Assembly: GCA_030523775.1 (NCBI GenBank)
Contig: JAUNHW010000009.1
Location: 1 to 64,000, forward strand
From: Akkermansia sp.
GTDB lineage: Bacteria; Verrucomicrobiota; Verrucomicrobiia; Verrucomicrobiales; Akkermansiaceae
Direction: 5' to 3'
Length of the DNA stretch: 64,000 bases
This document shows positions 19,510 through 27,287 of the stretch, in pieces; positions within the stretch are counted from its first letter, which is position 1; every line of letters begins with the position of its first letter. A program made the translations under genes and the position numbers. The notes under the pieces are model-generated. The model was not told the DNA's origin. It ran no database searches and saw only the letters and a program-made list of their open reading frames with translations.

Positions 19510-19938
19510 ATGGCAGACATGAACCAGATAGAACGCTTCAAGGCCCAAATCAAGGCCTGGCTGAAAATGAACGGGATAGACTACCTGTGGCTGGCGGAGC
19601 AGTGCGGCGTTTCGGAGAACACCGTGCGCAACTGGATGGCCAAGGCACCCATCCCGCCACGCAAGCAACAACTCATCATGAAACTCATTAACCAAATGCC
19701 GGCGGAACCCATCGAGGCTCCGGGCGCGGTGGTGGTGTCGCCAGATATCAGCATTTCCATCAAAATGTCTGCAGATACGTATGCCCAGCTGGTGCAGGTG
19801 GCACAGCAGAAAGGCACGAATGTGGCATCTCTCCTCAACGAAAGCATCACGGAGCTCGCCGCGGGCGGCGACAAGACCAGCGGCACCGTGTCCCGCAGCC
19901 GCAAAATTGTGCTGCCGGTGGACAAGGCCCCGGAATAA
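19510..19938 (+). CDS. Small DNA-binding protein: HTH plus ribbon-helix-helix-like
   Basis: The 142-residue protein has an N-terminal helix-turn-helix of the phage-repressor type (around WLAEQCGVSENTVRNWM, residues 26-42). Its C-terminal half carries ISIKMSADTYAQLVQVA followed by an ASLLNESITEL helix, the pattern of a ribbon-helix-helix (Arc/CopG-like) domain. Two DNA-binding modules in one small protein suggest a transcription factor or plasmid/phage-type regulator. The ATG at 19510 was chosen over an upstream TTG because it lies at the predicted transcription start; ATG 19519 is an alternative. The kinase-like gene begins 17 bases after the stop, so the two form an operon and the protein could be a kinase target. 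Confidence 0.7.
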   Translation: MADMNQIERFKAQIKAWLKMNGIDYLWLAEQCGVSENTVRNWMAKAPIPPRKQQLIMKLINQMPAEPIEAPGAVVVSPDISISIKMSADTYAQLVQVAQQKGTNVASLLNESITELAAGGDKTSGTVSRSRKIVLPVDKAPE

Positions 19939-19955
19939 GCCCGAGCTGACGCGCC

Positions 19956-21071
19956 ATGCTCCCCCTGCCCGCCGGAACTGATTTCGGCATCTATACCCTG
20001 CTGGATACCCTGGGGCATGGCGGCTTCGCCTTTGTGTACCTGGCGCAAGACAAGCAGCTGGGGCGGCGCGTGTGCATCAAGGAGCACGCCCCGCAAGACA
20101 TCTGCCGGAGAGATGCGGAAACGGGGGAGATTGTTCCCCTGCCCGGCCTGGAGCGCGCCTTTGCCGGCTCGCTGGCGGATTTCCGCCAGGAAGCGGAGGT
20201 GCTGGCCGCGCTGCGTCACCCGCAGGTTCCCTCCATCCATGAGATTTTCGAATCCGGCGGTACCGCCTATGTGGTGACCGACTACGCAGAGGGCTCCGCG
20301 CTGCCGCAATGGCTGACAGAAGCCCCAGAGCGGCGGCGGCAGCTGCCCTTCCTGCTGGAAAGCGCGCTGCGCATCCTGCAAAGTTTGCACCGGGAGGGCG
20401 TGCTGCACCGGGATATCAAGCCCGCCCACCTAATCATTGATGCCGCAGGCGGCATGCGCCTGGTGGATTTCGGCGCGGCGGTGCCGGCAGGCGCCCGCCA
20501 CGCACCGGTGTTCACCCCGCCCTATTCCCCGCCGGAGCAGAACATGCAGGGCACCGCCGGCGCGTGGTCCGACCTGTATTCCCTGGCCGCCTCCTTCCGC
20601 AGCGTGCTGCTGCAAGAGCCGCTGCAGGAGGCCATGCAGCGGCTGGAGGAAGACAACCTGCACCCGCTGGCAGACGATGAATCCTTGCAGCGGGAATTCC
20701 CGCTGCCTTTCCTGCGGAGCCTGGACCGCGCACTCTCCCTGCTGCCGGAGGAGCGCTTTGAAAGCGCGGGTGCCTGGCTGGCAAACCTGGCGGAAACGAG
20801 GCGCCCCCGCTCCTCCGTGCGCCGCCACGCCATCATGGCAACGCTTGCCGCAGCCCTGCTTGCCGCAGCCGCTCTCTGCACGTACCTGCTGTATACCGCA
20901 GATGCAGACAACGCCGCTGTGAGAGAACAGCTCAAACAGCTGGAGGACAAGTGGAGAGACACACAGGAGGAAGACCCGTTCATGCCCACGCCGGAGGAGA
21001 TTCGCGAGCAGCAGGAGCGCATGCTGAGGTTTGTGGAAGGGGCTCCCTTCCCGGATGAGCGCAGCAGGTAG
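19956..21071 (+). CDS. Transmembrane Ser/Thr protein kinase-like protein with altered catalytic loop
   Basis: A Hanks-type kinase domain (about residues 10-275) is followed by one membrane helix (about 288-312) and a short charged tail of about 55 residues, without PASTA repeats. It has a Gly-rich loop GHGGFAFVY (20-28), Lys42, the helix-C Glu79, HRD at 151-153 and DFG at 171-173. The catalytic loop reads HRDIKPAH, so the Mg-binding Asn of the usual HRDxKxxN is His158. That change may lower or alter activity, although the other key residues are intact. It is cotranscribed with the upstream HTH protein. Substrates are unknown; a FHA phosphothreonine reader is encoded at 51879-52766. Confidence 0.85.
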   Translation: MLPLPAGTDFGIYTLLDTLGHGGFAFVYLAQDKQLGRRVCIKEHAPQDICRRDAETGEIVPLPGLERAFAGSLADFRQEAEVLAALRHPQVPSIHEIFESGGTAYVVTDYAEGSALPQWLTEAPERRRQLPFLLESALRILQSLHREGVLHRDIKPAHLIIDAAGGMRLVDFGAAVPAGARHAPVFTPPYSPPEQNMQGTAGAWSDLYSLAASFRSVLLQEPLQEAMQRLEEDNLHPLADDESLQREFPLPFLRSLDRALSLLPEERFESAGAWLANLAETRRPRSSVRRHAIMATLAAALLAAAALCTYLLYTADADNAAVREQLKQLEDKWRDTQEEDPFMPTPEEIREQQERMLRFVEGAPFPDERSR

Positions 21072-21134
21072 GGCAGGACACCATGCGCCCACTGCACCTT
21101 CCGCCTGCCAAGCATTGGCAGACAGGCTCTTGCA

Positions 21135-22262
21135 ATGCCGTTTTTCCGCCTTTCTCCTATGGGCGCGCGGCACGGTATCATGCATGCCACCCTATGGAAC
21201 CCACCAACCATGCAGCGGCGCGCAGAGCACAGGAAGGAAAGCTATGATGCGTTGCTGGCGCAGACAGGGCTGACCCTGCTGGAATGCGTATGTCTGGGCA
21301 AATGCCTGAGCGAACAGAGGCAGAGCATGAACCTGCCGCCCCAGCTCTCCCTGGTGCGGGATGCCACACTGTATGCGGAGGCGCTGCAGAGCCGCGCGTG
21401 CGCGGACGCATCCATCACTTTCCGGGCGGCTGTGCAGCTGCATATCCTGGGCAAGCGGGAGCGGCGTGCGCGCACGCGCGCGGAATGCCGGAACGTGCTG
21501 CAGCGCATGATGCGGACGGTGCCGGGGCTGGCAGATGCCAAGGTGTGCAGCATGCGCGCGGAACGCTGCCACGCCATCATCGAGCAAACATTCGCCACAC
21601 CTGCCACGCGGTTGAAGGCGCGCCGCATCCTGCACAATTTCTTTGAAAACGCGCGCCGCAACAACTGGTGTGCTTCCAACCCCGTGGCGGGGCTGCAATT
21701 CTCCACGGCCGCGGAGCGCCCCATTGCCGCGCTCACCATTGCACAGGTGGAGCGTCTGCTGCGCACACTGCACCGGCAGGAGCACGCCGCATGCACCGCC
21801 GCCGTGGCGCTCATGCTCTGGGCCGGAGTGCGCCCCTACGAAGTGGCGCGCCTGCACTGGGCGGACGTGGATTTGACGGAACGCGTGCTCTATATCAACC
21901 CCGCGCACTCCAAGACGGGTGGTGCGCGGCAGGTACCCCTGCGCGCCCCGCTACCGCTCATCCTGCGCACAGCCGGCAAAGGGCTGCCGCAGGAAAGCGG
22001 CGTGGCGCCGCGCAACTGGACCCGCCGCTGGAAAGCCCTGCGCCGCGCCGCCGGCTTTGAGCGGTGGGTTCCGGACACCCTGCGCCACACCTTCGCCAGC
22101 TACCATTTCAAGCGCTTTGGCAATTCCGAGCAGCTGCAGTGGGAAATGGGGCACACGGGGCGGGAGCTCCTGCGCACGCGCTACCTGAACATGCGCGGCA
22201 TCACCGCAGGGAAGGCACACCGTTTCTGGTCCACCGCCATTTGGAAGGATACCGCCCGCTAA
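21135..22262 (+). CDS. Tyrosine recombinase/integrase (XerC/D type)
   Basis: Site-specific recombinase of the phage integrase family. In the 375-residue reading the C-terminal catalytic domain has Arg233 (GVRPYE), Lys260 (SKTGGARQVPL), Arg317 (LRHTFAS), His340 (MGHTG) and the nucleophile Tyr350 (RTRYLN). The first residue of the HxxR box is Asp314 instead of His. The N-terminal part has a SAM-like core-binding fold (about 85-185). An alternative start at 21180 (MHATLWN) is equally plausible, as neither has a clear ribosome site. It could be a resident Xer-like enzyme or the integrase of a decayed element; the orphan capsid gene lies 4 kb away. A perfect terminator follows directly. Confidence 0.88.
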   Translation: MPFFRLSPMGARHGIMHATLWNPPTMQRRAEHRKESYDALLAQTGLTLLECVCLGKCLSEQRQSMNLPPQLSLVRDATLYAEALQSRACADASITFRAAVQLHILGKRERRARTRAECRNVLQRMMRTVPGLADAKVCSMRAERCHAIIEQTFATPATRLKARRILHNFFENARRNNWCASNPVAGLQFSTAAERPIAALTIAQVERLLRTLHRQEHAACTAAVALMLWAGVRPYEVARLHWADVDLTERVLYINPAHSKTGGARQVPLRAPLPLILRTAGKGLPQESGVAPRNWTRRWKALRRAAGFERWVPDTLRHTFASYHFKRFGNSEQLQWEMGHTGRELLRTRYLNMRGITAGKAHRFWSTAIWKDTAR

Positions 22263-22264
22263 AA

Positions 22265-22293
22265 AGCCCATCCGGCAGCATGCCGGATGGGCT
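22265..22293 (+). terminator. Rho-independent-type hairpin after the integrase
   Basis: AGCCCATCCGGCA (22265-22277) pairs perfectly with TGCCGGATGGGCT (22281-22293) over a 3-base loop. An AAAAA run precedes it, so in the opposite direction it also has a T-run and could serve convergent transcription. Confidence 0.75.
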
Positions 22294-22333
22294 GGCGATT
22301 TCTCCGCGCGCAAAGCGCGCGCACTATTCGGAA

Positions 22334-22350
22334 ATTGACAATCCGTCAAT
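22334..22350. repeat. Short copy of the ATTGAC/GTCAAT intergenic repeat
   Basis: ATTGAC (22334-22339) and GTCAAT (22345-22350) form a small inverted repeat directly upstream of convergent genes. The wording matches the arms of the elements at 19128-19255 and 61195-61375. Confidence 0.4.
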
Positions 22351-22359
22351 CGCAAATCC

Positions 22360-22557
22360 CTACATGTCCTTATGCGCGGAAAGCCAGCTTGCGAGCGCCA
22401 CCACGAAGAGCAGCGAGCACACGCCCACCGCGAGCACCTGGTCCGCCAGCTGCTTGTCCTGCGGGCGCAGGTACAAGTCTATGCCGAACAGGATGCCCCC
22501 GCCGAAGAGCAGCGCAATGATGCCCCACTTGTTGGCTCTCCACATGGACCTCCACAT
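22360..22557 (-). CDS. Small two-helix membrane protein
   Basis: This 65-residue protein has two hydrophobic segments (about residues 13-27 and 41-58) separated by a polar loop DLYLRPQDKQLAD. I do not recognise a family. It lies 15 bases behind rubrerythrin on the same strand and should be cotranscribed with it. A start four codons later (MWRANKWG) is possible. The coding call rests on position, length and a clean alternation of hydrophobic and charged residues. Confidence 0.6.
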   Translation of the reverse strand: MWRSMWRANKWGIIALLFGGGILFGIDLYLRPQDKQLADQVLAVGVCSLLFVVALASWLSAHKDM

Positions 22558-22572
22558 AGGGACGGCGCGGGA

Positions 22573-23112
22573 TTAATAGTTGGCGGCGTGAATGCGGAAG
22601 TAGGCCTGCGGGTGGGCACACACGGGGCACACCTGCGGGGCCTTCTTGCCAATGACGATGTGGCCGCAGTTGGAGCACTGCCAAATCTGCTCCTCGTCGC
22701 GGGAGAAGACAAGGCCTCCCTCCACATTGGCCAGGAGCTTGCGGTAGCGCTCCTCGTGTGCCTTCTCGATGGCGGCCACGCCCTCGAACTGGGCGGCGAT
22801 GGCATTGAAGCCCTCCTCGCGCGCCACCTCGGCAAAGCCCTTGTACATATCCGTCCACTCGAAGTTTTCGCCAGTGGCGGCATCCAGCAGGTTCTCCGGC
22901 GTGGAGGGCATGCCGCCGTGCAGCAGCTTGAACCACAGCTTGGCGTGCTCCTTCTCGTTGCGCGCCGTCTCCTCAAAGAGCTCCGCTATCTGCACGTATC
23001 CGTCCTTCTTGGCCTTGGAGGCGTAGTACAGGTACTTGGTGTGGGCCTGGGATTCCCCGGCGAACGCTGCTGCCAGGTTCGCCGCCGTCTTTGTTCCTTT
23101 CAGTTCCTTCAT
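22573..23112 (-). CDS. rbr: Rubrerythrin
   Basis: A non-haem di-iron peroxidase that removes hydrogen peroxide in anaerobes. The 179-residue protein has the ferritin-like four-helix domain with Glu and His iron ligands ([10 protein letters not shown] near the start, [18 protein letters not shown]). The C-terminal rubredoxin-like iron centre has two CxxC pairs, CSNCGH and CPVCAH. The start at 23112 (MKELKGTKT) gives the normal family N-terminus; longer readings add an unlikely Cys/Phe-rich stretch. The end FRIHAANY is ordinary for the family, with no extra targeting tail. It probably protects the anaerobic radical enzymes (PflB, PflA). Confidence 0.95.
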   Translation of the reverse strand: MKELKGTKTAANLAAAFAGESQAHTKYLYYASKAKKDGYVQIAELFEETARNEKEHAKLWFKLLHGGMPSTPENLLDAATGENFEWTDMYKGFAEVAREEGFNAIAAQFEGVAAIEKAHEERYRKLLANVEGGLVFSRDEEQIWQCSNCGHIVIGKKAPQVCPVCAHPQAYFRIHAANY

Positions 23113-23140
23113 GGTGATGAAATGGCTATGTTGCATGGGC

Positions 23141-23146
23141 ATTGTA
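23141..23146 (-). promoter_or_regulatory. Candidate -10 box of rbr
   Basis: TACAAT on the minus strand (23146-23141) lies about 29 bases before the rbr ATG. Only a weak -35 candidate (TGGAAC) is found 17 bases upstream. Confidence 0.4.
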
Positions 23147-23253
23147 CCGCATCGCCGCCCGCAGTTCCAGCAAAAAAAGAATTTTTCTAATATTCTAAAA
23201 AACAGGCGGGCGGAAACGGGCACTGGGATATGTCAAAACCGCCAACATTTGAC

Positions 23254-23282
23254 TTGCCAGGCGCGGGAGGATTTGGTAGGCT
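23254..23282 (+). promoter_or_regulatory. Promoter of the first LysM lipoprotein gene
   Basis: TTGCCA (23254-23259), 17 bases and TAGGCT (23277-23282). The predicted start near 23289 is only about 3 bases before the ATG at 23292. The same box pair occurs before panE. Confidence 0.5.
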
Positions 23283-23291
23283 TCCCGCTGT

Positions 23292-24161
23292 ATGAAAAAG
23301 ACCCTTTTGACATTGGCTGCGGGAGCCGGCGCGGTAGCGCTGCTGGCCTCCTGCCAGAGCAGCAGCGTGGCCTATCCCGGCGGCGAGGAGGAGGCAATCA
23401 TGATGAGCGATGCCACGGATCCCGGCGTGATTCCGCCCTGGGCCTCGGAAGAAGACGTTCAGGTGTCGGCAGGGGCCACCACGGAAGACCGCAACAACTA
23501 CGCCATCCCGGAGGGCCCGGTGGCCTCCACCAGCCAGAACCAGCCCAAGGTGTCCTCCCAGAACCAGCCGGAAGCGGCCACCCAGGACGGCAACGACGTG
23601 ATGGTGGAGAACGATCCGCTGGCCAGTCTCGGCACGCCGGTCGAGCCCACGCCGAGGCCCACCGCGCGTCCCTCCACCGGCCGCAAGGGCGGTGCCGGAA
23701 AGGGAGGCAAGTCCTCCACCAGGCGCATCTCCAACGCCAAGCCCACGCTGGTCACCTACAAGGTGCGCCCCGGCGACAACCTGACAGTCATCGCCAAGCG
23801 CAGCAACACCACGGTTGAGCAAATCCGCAAGGATTCCAAGCTGAAGGGCGATGTGATACGCCCCGGCCAAATCATCAAGGTGCGCTACACGCCCAAGGGC
23901 TACAAGGCCCCCGCAACGGGCGGCAAGAAGGGCTCCAAGGGCTCTACCGGCACTGCAGCCAAGGGCAGCGTGACCGTGAAGAAGGGTGATTCCCTCTCCG
24001 CCATCGCCGCGCGCCAGGGTGTGACCGTGGCCGAGCTGAAGGCCGCCAACGGCATCAAGGGCGACACCATCCGCGCCGGGCAGAAGCTCACCATCCCCTC
24101 CAAGGCTTCCTCCTCCAAAAAGGCAACCTCAAAGAAGAAGAGCAGCCGCAGGAAGCGCTAA
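23292..24161 (+). CDS. LysM-domain lipoprotein (two LysM)
   Basis: Probably a peptidoglycan-binding envelope protein. The 289 residues start with a signal peptide and lipobox LASC (Cys about 21), then an acidic, low-complexity linker to about residue 150. Two LysM domains follow: the first near 155-200 (YKVRPGDNLTVIAKR), the second near 220-265 (VKKGDSLSAIAARQGV). The tail is rich in Lys and Ser and should be strongly basic. It leads a run of four same-strand genes: two LysM lipoproteins, an L,D-transpeptidase and a membrane protein. That context supports a role in wall anchoring or remodelling. Confidence 0.85.
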   Translation: MKKTLLTLAAGAGAVALLASCQSSSVAYPGGEEEAIMMSDATDPGVIPPWASEEDVQVSAGATTEDRNNYAIPEGPVASTSQNQPKVSSQNQPEAATQDGNDVMVENDPLASLGTPVEPTPRPTARPSTGRKGGAGKGGKSSTRRISNAKPTLVTYKVRPGDNLTVIAKRSNTTVEQIRKDSKLKGDVIRPGQIIKVRYTPKGYKAPATGGKKGSKGSTGTAAKGSVTVKKGDSLSAIAARQGVTVAELKAANGIKGDTIRAGQKLTIPSKASSSKKATSKKKSSRRKR

Positions 24162-24179
24162 CCACCACCATTCCACGGT

Positions 24180-24773
24180 ATGAAAAGGATTGCACCGCTC
24201 ACCGCATTGGCATCATCCGTCCTCTTGCTCGGCTCCTGCCATGTAAACAACGGCAAGCTGGACATGAGCTGGGTGGGTGACCGCATCCACGAGGCCCAGA
24301 ACGATGAAGTGATGGTGGAGGGCTCAACCTCTGCCGGCCCCAGCATTGCCGTCAACACGCCAGCCGCGGCACCGGCGGCGGCTCCGGCTGCCCCCATGGC
24401 TGCCGCCCCGGCCACTCCGGCGGCAGCCAAGGGCGGCACGTACACCGTGAAACCGGGCGACACCCTGCGCGGCATTGCCATTGCCCGCCACAGCAGCACC
24501 GCCGCCATTGCCGCGGCCAACCACATCACAAACCCGGACAAGCTCTCCGTGGGCCAGGTGCTGCGCATCCCCGCCGTGAGCGGCGCAGCGGCCAAGGCGA
24601 CAGCACCGCGCAAGGCCACGGTTCCGGCATCCCGCTACGCCGTGCGCCAGGGAGACACGCTCTCCGGCATCTCCCGCCGCACGGGAGTGCCTGTGCAGCA
24701 GCTCATGCGCGCCAACAAAATGACCACGCCCAACCTGCGGGCCGGCTCCACCATCACCATCCCGAAACATTGA
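24180..24773 (+). CDS. LysM-domain lipoprotein (two LysM), second copy
   Basis: A 197-residue relative of the preceding protein: signal peptide with lipobox LGSC, a short polar segment, an Ala/Pro linker, then two LysM domains (about 90-138, YTVKPGDTLRGIA, and about 152-197, YAVRQGDTLSGIS). The second domain ends the protein, without the basic tail of its neighbour. It lies 18 bases after the first LysM gene and 4 bases before the L,D-transpeptidase, so the three are surely cotranscribed. It probably binds glycan strands in the periplasm. Confidence 0.85.
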   Translation: MKRIAPLTALASSVLLLGSCHVNNGKLDMSWVGDRIHEAQNDEVMVEGSTSAGPSIAVNTPAAAPAAAPAAPMAAAPATPAAAKGGTYTVKPGDTLRGIAIARHSSTAAIAAANHITNPDKLSVGQVLRIPAVSGAAAKATAPRKATVPASRYAVRQGDTLSGISRRTGVPVQQLMRANKMTTPNLRAGSTITIPKH

Positions 24774-24777
24774 CGAG

Positions 24778-25623
24778 ATGAAGAGGGCCCTTCCCCTGCT
24801 GGTCTCCGCGCTGCTGCTGGCCTGCTGCCAGCAGGTGCAGCAGCCCGCCCAACCCAAACCCGCCCCCGCAAAGCCCGCCCAACCCGCAGAGGACGTGGCG
24901 GAAGAGGTGGAAGCCGTGGTGGAAGTGCCCAAGGGAGATATCAACCCGCTGGACATCCCCGGCAAGAAGAGGGAGGGCTACAAGAACCCCTACCCCAAGG
25001 GAAGCTACGAATACTTTGTAGCCAAGCCCGCCTACCCGCGCACCATGGCGGTGTTCGAGGACAACGCCCTGCTCAACCGCATCTCCGCCGCCAATTCCAA
25101 GCTCGTCATCTGCATCCCCCAGCAGCGCGCCCGCCTCTACATTGACGGCAGGGTGGCGTACGACTGGCCCGTCTCCACCGGGCGGGACGGGCACGAGACC
25201 CCCACCGGCGTCTTCCGCATCCTGGAAAAGGAGAAGAACCACCACTCCAACAGGTACGGCAAATTCATCAGCAGCGGCGGAAAGGTGGCAAACAGCAACG
25301 CGGACCTGGCGAACGGCACGCCCAAGGGCATGACCTTCCAGCCCTCCTCCATGCCCAACTGGAACCGCCTCACCCTGGACGGCGTGGGCGTGCACGGCGG
25401 GCGCGTGGTGGCGGGCGAGCGTCTCTCCCACGGCTGCATCCGCTCACCCTATGACGTGGCCGCCAAATTCTACGAGTACAGCGTGGTGGGGCTCCCCGTC
25501 TACGTTTCCCGCGCCGTGGAGGACTACAACCGGGGCGGTGCCGTGAAGCCCATTGACGTGAAATACCGCCCCAAGCCCGGCAACGACTACACCGACACGG
25601 TGCCCACCCCGCCTAAGCAATGA
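24778..25623 (+). CDS. L,D-transpeptidase (YkuD) lipoprotein
   Basis: It makes 3-3 peptidoglycan cross-links or attaches proteins to the wall, acting in the periplasm. The 281-residue protein has a signal peptide with a lipidation Cys at 16 or 17, a Pro/Ala linker and a YkuD catalytic domain (about 107-245). The catalytic residues are Cys220 and His218 in SHGCIR, with His206 in the upstream HGG segment, matching the HXGT...SHGCxR signature. Fusion of the catalytic domain to a lipid anchor, together with LysM partners upstream, suggests a fixed wall-modifying complex. The stop codon overlaps the next start (ATGA). Confidence 0.92.
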   Translation: MKRALPLLVSALLLACCQQVQQPAQPKPAPAKPAQPAEDVAEEVEAVVEVPKGDINPLDIPGKKREGYKNPYPKGSYEYFVAKPAYPRTMAVFEDNALLNRISAANSKLVICIPQQRARLYIDGRVAYDWPVSTGRDGHETPTGVFRILEKEKNHHSNRYGKFISSGGKVANSNADLANGTPKGMTFQPSSMPNWNRLTLDGVGVHGGRVVAGERLSHGCIRSPYDVAAKFYEYSVVGLPVYVSRAVEDYNRGGAVKPIDVKYRPKPGNDYTDTVPTPPKQ

Positions 25624-26069
25624 CCCCGCGTACCCTGCGCTGTGCCAATTTCCACTTCTACCTGGGTATCGTCCTCCTGGTGCTTGGCGCGTGCACCTAT
25701 GCGCTGCTGCGCCAGCAAAGCGAGCCCTGGCAGGCCATAGCGGCCGTGGGCGGCATCATCGTCACCCTGCTGTGGGGCGGCTCCTACCTAGCGCTGCGCT
25801 ACACGGTGGATGCAGAAGGCATCACCCGCCGCACGCTGGCGGGCACGCGGCGCATCCGGTGGGCGGAGCTCACCGGCGCGCGCCTGGAACACAAGCAAAC
25901 ACCCGGCGTGGAATACAAGGGCATCATCCTCCAAACCCCCGGTGCCACCCTTTGCCTGGGGAGCGATCTCCTGGACCCGGACGACATCGATGCCCTGCTG
26001 GAAGACATCCGCAACGCAGGCATCCCCCTTTGCGCGGAAGCTGCGGAGGATTGCGCCCCGGAAAAGTGA
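25620..26069 (+). CDS. Two-helix membrane protein with PH-like domain
   Basis: The 149-residue protein has two membrane helices (about 13-30 and 38-58). A soluble part follows whose start (LRYTVDAEGITRRTLAG, then RIRWAELTGARLE) is typical of bacterial PH-like membrane-associated domains of the YdbS/PH_10 kind. The exact role is unknown. It overlaps the L,D-transpeptidase stop by 4 bases, so it is translationally coupled and the last gene of the cell-wall operon. Confidence 0.7.
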   Translation: MTPRTLRCANFHFYLGIVLLVLGACTYALLRQQSEPWQAIAAVGGIIVTLLWGGSYLALRYTVDAEGITRRTLAGTRRIRWAELTGARLEHKQTPGVEYKGIILQTPGATLCLGSDLLDPDDIDALLEDIRNAGIPLCAEAAEDCAPEK

Positions 26070-26070
26070 A

Positions 26071-26098
26071 CCGCCCCACAGGAAAGCCTGCGGGGCGG
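26071..26098. terminator. Hairpin between convergent genes
   Basis: CCGCCCCACAGG (26071-26082) pairs with CCTGCGGGGCGG (26087-26098) apart from one A-C mismatch, over a 4-base AAAG loop. It separates the cell-wall operon from the capsid gene that runs towards it. Confidence 0.6.
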
Positions 26099-26128
26099 CG
26101 TGGTTAGCGGTTGCAGCGGGTGGCGGGA

Positions 26129-27040
26129 TCAGGATTCTGCGCAGAGAATCTTCACAAAGCCTGCCTCCTGCAGGCGGGTGGCGCCGCATGCAAACTTGGC
26201 GCGCACCTGCAGGGTCTCGTCCAAGTCGTCGCGCACGGAGATACGCACCTTGAAATCGTCCCAAATGCCGAAGGCGGCGCGGCTCTTGACCCAGGCGAGG
26301 CAGGAGCGCACACCGGCATTGGTGACGGGCAGCTGCTCCGTGCGGATGATGCGGAATCCCATGAAGGAATCCAGCTTGCCCTCCGCCAGGGCGCGCACGG
26401 TGTTGTACTCGTAGCTGGAAACCTCCGGCTGCTGCAGCAGGGCGTTGATCTGGCTGCTGGTGCAGGCGAGCACGAGCTCGTCGCCGTATGCGCGGCGCTC
26501 CTCGCTCCAGGCTTCCGCCTTCATGAACATGTCCAGCGCCTTGCGCAGCTTGCCGAGCGTGAGGTTGCTGTCCGCCTCGCTTCCCGTTTCCACGTAGTCC
26601 TTGGCAATGGTCTGCTCATTGGGGAAGTTGACGGTGGTGGCGCCGGTCTCCCCGGTGTGGGCGGTGCCCAGGAACTCCGTGATCATCACGGAATCCATGG
26701 TGCGACCGGCGGCGGCGCGCAGCCCCTCGATGGTCTTGCTCACGGGCACATCGATGTTGGCGAGCTTCTTGGCGTCGTACTCGTCGAACCCCACGGCCTT
26801 GGTGTAGATATGGGGGTACATGATGCGGCGCACGGTGGGCGCCTCACCCACTTCCGTCTGGCCCATGCGGCTCTGCTTTTCCGTGAAGGAGAGCAGGCCG
26901 TACTGGTCCATGGCCACCATCTTGCCGGAGAGCCCGGTTTCCACGGTGACGTATTTGTCGAGCCTGGAGGCCTCCTGCTGCAGGAAGGAGCCCCATTTCT
27001 CGCTGTACTTGATTTGATAGTTGTTTTCGATATCAGCCAT
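26129..27040 (-). CDS. Orphan phage major capsid protein (HK97-fold, Phage_capsid_2-like)
   Basis: The 303-residue protein resembles, from memory, a tailed-phage major capsid family. Its N-terminus (IKYSEKWGSFLQQEASRL) leads into a DQYG segment, a repeated-strand region with RRIMYPHIY and a helix with RTMDSVMITEFLG. Later come TSSQINALL and the E-loop/P-domain-like YNTVRALAEGKLDSFMGFR. I chose the ATG at 27040 (MADIENNY); the longer reading adds low-complexity Arg/Pro sequence. The frame is intact. No terminase, portal, protease, tail or lysis gene is within the window on either side. It may be a prophage remnant, a satellite-type gene, or a domesticated shell protein of the encapsulin kind. 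No promoter was recognised. Confidence 0.75.
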   Translation of the reverse strand: MADIENNYQIKYSEKWGSFLQQEASRLDKYVTVETGLSGKMVAMDQYGLLSFTEKQSRMGQTEVGEAPTVRRIMYPHIYTKAVGFDEYDAKKLANIDVPVSKTIEGLRAAAGRTMDSVMITEFLGTAHTGETGATTVNFPNEQTIAKDYVETGSEADSNLTLGKLRKALDMFMKAEAWSEERRAYGDELVLACTSSQINALLQQPEVSSYEYNTVRALAEGKLDSFMGFRIIRTEQLPVTNAGVRSCLAWVKSRAAFGIWDDFKVRISVRDDLDETLQVRAKFACGATRLQEAGFVKILCAES

Positions 27041-27180
27041 AATGTTTGAATGTTTTGGTTCTGGTTGCAGCAAATCGGCTTGGTGATTGCCCGCGGGGCG
27101 GGGTCGTGCCGCATGGCCGGGGGCGCCGCGGTTCCGGTGTGGAATTCTCATGGTGCCATGGGGCTCTTGCCGAATGTGAG

Positions 27181-27214
27181 CAAAACACAAAACGGGCGCA
27201 TGCGCCAGCGCCCG
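27181..27214 (-). terminator. Rho-independent terminator of the PEGA lipoprotein gene
   Basis: On the minus strand CGGGCGC (27214-27208) pairs with GCGCCCG (27199-27193) and runs into TTTTGTGTTTTG. It isolates the capsid gene downstream from the PEGA transcript. Confidence 0.75.
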
Positions 27215-27287
27215 CACGGGTGCCGCGGCACCAACCCGCCGCGGCATGGTACCGCGCGCCATGCTTTGCGGCGCGCGTGGGAACGGG

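Noticed and set aside
19956..27040. Calling the whole stretch a prophage
   Set aside because: Only an integrase and a capsid gene are phage-like. The genes between them (rubrerythrin, LysM, L,D-transpeptidase) are ordinary bacterial genes with their own promoters, and no att repeats were seen.
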